NCBI GenBank assembly: GCA_017631135.1
Contig: JAGBTW010000039.1
Span: 1 to 8,200 of the forward strand
Direction of reading: 5' to 3'
Length of the DNA: 8,200 bases
Source of the DNA: Alistipes sp.
GTDB lineage: Bacteria > Bacteroidota > Bacteroidia > Bacteroidales > Rikenellaceae
The notes beneath the pieces are model-generated. The model did not search any database. It saw only the letters and a list, made by a program, of their open reading frames with translations, and was not told the origin of the DNA. Positions within the stretch are counted from its first letter, which is position 1, and each line of letters begins with the position of its first letter. The position numbers and the translations under genes are program-made. Positions 6,440 through 8,200 of the stretch are shown here, piece after piece.

Positions 6440-6568
6440 TTGCGAGGTAAGATTTGCGTTTGGTCGCGACAAAGCCGTTAGGTGAACATCAAGACCATTT
6501 GTCAAGAGAGATTGGACTATGCCCGGGGAGTTAATCCCTTGGTTTAGTCCATTTTCTATGCCTCGCAA
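6440..6568 (+). other. structured non-coding region between acpP and rnc (candidate RNA element)
   Basis: The 186-base gap 6421-6606 holds no convincing gene. Inside it, TTGCGAGG (6440-6447) and CCTCGCAA (6561-6568) are perfect 8-base inverted arms that could close a 129-base domain. Within it, TGGTC/GACCA (6461-6465 with 6493-6497) or GACAAA/TTTGTC (6468-6473 with 6498-6503) could pair; these overlap and exclude each other. A strong hairpin lies at 6513-6551. The left arm GAGG can alternatively pair with CCTC at 6433-6436. I recognise no SRP RNA, 6S, tmRNA or riboswitch signature. It may be the acpP 3' UTR plus rnc leader, or a separate small RNA. Whether it folds as a unit is unproven. Confidence 0.35.
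6513..6557 (+). terminator. strong hairpin terminator downstream of acpP
   Basis: TGGACTA (6513-6519) pairs with TAGTCCA (6545-6551). After a T-T mismatch the stem continues with three pairs, a C-T mismatch, and then five pairs (GGGGA with TCCCT, one wobble) closing a GTTAA loop. TTTTCT follows directly. It sits about 92 bases after the acpP stop and ends 50 bases before the rnc start, so it probably ends most acpP transcripts. Its long imperfect stem could also be an RNase III substrate. Confidence 0.7.
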
Positions 6569-6606
6569 CACTTATGTGTGGTTGTTCTATAGTACGTTAG
6601 GTTGTA

Positions 6607-7392
6607 ATGTTCGATTTTATTCTTCGGCCACTGCGCCGCAATTTTGGCGTCGATAAGAGTTTCTATGCCGCCATTGATGATATGTTTGGCTTTGTGCCCA
6701 ATAATATAGAGTTGTACAAGGTGGCTCTTATCCACAAGTCGGCGTCTGTCGAGTTGGAGGATGGCAGCCATATCAACAATGAGCGCCTTGAGTTCTTGGG
6801 TGATGCTGTCATCGAGAGCGTTACGTCGGACTACCTCTTCATAGAGTTTCCCGACCGCGACGAGGGCTTCCTCACGCAGTTGCGCTCAAAGATGGTGTCG
6901 CGCCAGTCGCTAAACCGCATAGCCTCGGCTATAGGTCTCGATAAGCATGTTATCTCTAATGCTGCGGGCAACTCAACACAAAAGCATATCTTTGGCGATG
7001 CCTTCGAGGCGATGATGGGTGCTATATATCTCGACCAGGGTTACGACTTTGTTAATCGCTTGCTTATCAATAAGATATTCGCACGATACCTCTCGCTTGA
7101 TGATGTCCTGCAGTCCGAGACCGACTTCAAGAGCCGTCTTATAGAGTGGTGTCAGAAGAACCGCTACTCCATCGAGTTTCGCACCGAGACCGACCGCACA
7201 GCCTCGTCATCGCGCCCCATCTTCCACTCTGTGGTATATGTCGATGGCATAGCCGTGGGTCATGGCCATGGCGACTCGAAGAAGGCCGCCGAGCAGAATG
7301 CAGCCTTCTCGGTATCGCAAACAGCACCAACGACGATCACGGATGAGAACAGCGCAGCGATACTTGACCGTATAGATAAGTTAGCAAACTAA
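6607..7392 (+). CDS. rnc: ribonuclease III
   Basis: This 261-residue cytoplasmic endonuclease cuts double-stranded RNA, matures rRNA precursors and processes some mRNAs. The RNase III signature NNERLEFLGDAV gives Glu59, Glu62 and Asp66. The second metal-binding pair is Asp131/Glu134 in FGDAFEAMMGAIYLD. A C-terminal double-stranded-RNA-binding domain spans ~173-236, from DFKSRLIEWCQKN through the strand HSVVYVDGIAVG to the helix DSKKAAEQNAA. It has a ~25-residue N-terminal extension relative to E. coli RNase III, common in Bacteroidota, and a short polar tail. No perfect -7 element lies in the 50 bases upstream; TATGTGTG at 6573-6580 is a one-mismatch candidate. It is followed by a strong terminator, so it may be transcribed alone or by read-through from acpP. 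Confidence 0.97.
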   Translation: MFDFILRPLRRNFGVDKSFYAAIDDMFGFVPNNIELYKVALIHKSASVELEDGSHINNERLEFLGDAVIESVTSDYLFIEFPDRDEGFLTQLRSKMVSRQSLNRIASAIGLDKHVISNAAGNSTQKHIFGDAFEAMMGAIYLDQGYDFVNRLLINKIFARYLSLDDVLQSETDFKSRLIEWCQKNRYSIEFRTETDRTASSSRPIFHSVVYVDGIAVGHGHGDSKKAAEQNAAFSVSQTAPTTITDENSAAILDRIDKLAN

Positions 7393-7401
7393 CATAAATT
7401 G

Positions 7402-7434
7402 TCCCGTAGAATAATCCTCTGCGGGATTTTTTTT
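7402..7434 (+). terminator. intrinsic terminator after rnc
   Basis: TCCCGTAGA (7402-7410) and TCTGCGGGA (7418-7426) form a nine-pair stem with one G-T wobble and a seven-base loop. Eight T residues follow (7427-7434). It lies nine bases after the rnc stop and is the clearest terminator in the window. It separates rnc from radC. Confidence 0.93.
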
Positions 7435-7467
7435 GTTTGATACTGTGTGTCGTATCCATATTTTTCG

Positions 7468-7475
7468 TACCTTCG
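7468..7475 (+). promoter_or_regulatory. probable -7 promoter element for radC
   Basis: TACCTTCG matches TAnnTTTG with one substitution and lies 22 bases upstream of the radC ATG, just after the rnc terminator. No clear -33 TTG is found at the usual distance. The predicted start near 7480 would leave a leader of about 18 bases. Confidence 0.5.
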
Positions 7476-7497
7476 TATGACAAAACTGTAGCTAAAG

Positions 7498-8154
7498 ATG
7501 AAGAATCTAACCGATAAATTGCAGTCGCGCGGTGCAAAGGCGCTCACCGATAAGGAGCTTGTTGCCCTTGCGCTTGCCGAGCATCAGGGTGATGACAACG
7601 CCATAGCCATGGCCGAAGAGGTGCTTAAACTCTCGAATGACTCGCTACAACAGCTTGTAGATGTGGAGTTTCAGCGTCTGCGCATGATGGCAGGCATGGG
7701 ACGAATGCGCGCCTTGAGGCTTCAGGCAGCTGCGGAGATAGGGCGTAGGGTAGCGGTTGCCGAGGCGCAAGCACACGAAAAGGTGCTCTCGGATAACGAC
7801 GTAGTGCGCATCATGGAGCCTGTGCTCGGTGACTTGCAGTATGAAGAGTGCTGGGCGTTGTACCTTGCATCGTCGGGCAAGGTGTTGGACCGCGTGCGCA
7901 TAAGTCAGGGCGGTGTGCAGTCGACAGTTGTAGATTGTAAGATGGTCATACGCAGGGCGTTGGAGTTGTTGGCTGTGCAGATTGTGTTGGTGCACAACCA
8001 CCCCTCGGGAAGCCCCGAACCAAGCCAGCAGGATAGGGCGCTCACCGAGCGCGTGAGCAAGGCAGCGGAGCTCTTCGAGATACGCCTTTTGGACCATGTC
8101 ATCGTGGCGCGAGGCGCTCACTACTCTTTCCGTGCACATAATCTTATAAAATAG
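7498..8154 (+). CDS. radC: RadC family JAMM/MPN domain protein
   Basis: This 218-residue protein belongs to the UPF0758/RadC family. Residues ~1-85 hold the degenerate helix-hairpin-helix region: RGAKALTDKELVALAL, then MAGMGRMRALRLQAAAEIGRR. Residues ~97-218 form the MPN domain with the metal-binding JAMM set HNHPSGSPEPSQQD (His166, His168, Asp179), with an upstream acidic pair in YEECWALYL (~115-123). All predicted zinc ligands are present. The name comes from an old DNA repair assignment that was later withdrawn, so the function is uncertain. The start is fixed by an in-frame TAG nine bases upstream, which means the usual conserved lead-in (R-P-R-E type) is shortened by about a dozen residues. 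The first hairpin lacks its usual G-S-G, so DNA binding may be weakened. It has its own probable promoter and follows the rnc terminator. Confidence 0.93.
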   Translation: MKNLTDKLQSRGAKALTDKELVALALAEHQGDDNAIAMAEEVLKLSNDSLQQLVDVEFQRLRMMAGMGRMRALRLQAAAEIGRRVAVAEAQAHEKVLSDNDVVRIMEPVLGDLQYEECWALYLASSGKVLDRVRISQGGVQSTVVDCKMVIRRALELLAVQIVLVHNHPSGSPEPSQQDRALTERVSKAAELFEIRLLDHVIVARGAHYSFRAHNLIK

Positions 8155-8177
8155 CGCGCAGATTAGACAAAAATTAC

Positions 8178-8185
8178 TATCTTTG
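8178..8185 (+). promoter_or_regulatory. -7 promoter element for a gene beyond the right edge
   Basis: TATCTTTG is a perfect TAnnTTTG match, 24 bases after the radC stop, in an A-rich context (ACAAAAATTAC precedes it). The transcript would start near 8190 and run off the window. No terminator for radC is seen in the remaining 46 bases. Confidence 0.55.
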
Positions 8186-8200
8186 CGGCTTGAATATACC

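Noticed and set aside
6421..6606. SRP RNA, 6S RNA or tmRNA in the acpP-rnc gap
   Set aside because: The conserved SRP apical GGAA motif region, tmRNA tRNA-like ends and a 6S-type central bubble could not be identified. It is left as an unassigned structured element.
6519..6652. Small plus-strand open frame starting inside the terminator hairpin and running into rnc
   Set aside because: It starts within a strong stem, overlaps rnc in another frame and has no family-like content.
7645..8139. Minus-strand frame of about 164 codons across radC
   Set aside because: It lies wholly opposite the intact JAMM domain and shows no domain of its own.

Overview
The window looks like a chromosomal segment from a Bacteroidota gut or oral commensal, most likely order Bacteroidales. 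The evidence is a BACON-type lipoprotein, a C10 (streptopain/PrtT-like) protease with a Spi-like prodomain, a lipocalin-like lipoprotein, several matches to the Bacteroidetes -7 promoter element TAnnTTTG, and A/T-rich leaders with little Shine-Dalgarno signal. The GC content and gene content would suit an Alistipes-like genus, but the sequence alone does not fix the genus. Nothing mobile, no CRISPR array and no tRNA or rRNA is visible.

Layout. Positions 1-3616 (+ strand) are an export-oriented block: the 3' end of a subtilisin-like S8 protease, a small lipocalin-like lipoprotein, a hairpin terminator, a complete C10 cysteine protease, and a BACON/PKD-like lipoprotein three bases behind it. 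Each protease is thus followed directly by a small lipoprotein. Positions 3613-5997 (- strand) are a housekeeping cluster, read pepE (peptidase E), yraN-family nuclease, waaA (Kdo transferase). The waaA stop overlaps the lipoprotein stop tail-to-tail by 4 bases. Positions 5998-6186 are a divergent promoter region with two consensus -7 elements only 13 bases apart, plus an A-rich-loop hairpin near the predicted acpP transcript start.

Positions 6187-8154 (+ strand) hold acpP (acyl carrier protein), a 186-base structured gap, rnc (RNase III) with a textbook terminator, and radC (JAMM/MPN protein). A promoter for an off-window gene sits at the right edge. In the Bacteroidales order I know, fabF lies between acpP and rnc; here it is absent and its place holds a strong hairpin nested inside a perfect 8-bp long-range inverted repeat.

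Most genes are ordinary. The points worth a second look are the acpP-rnc gap, the back-to-back promoters, and the tandem protease + lipoprotein pairs. The S8 protease, its lipoprotein and acpP share an ACA-rich, ACG-free threonine codon habit, which contrasts with the ACG-rich C10 gene next door. I did not find a clear new defence or mobile system.
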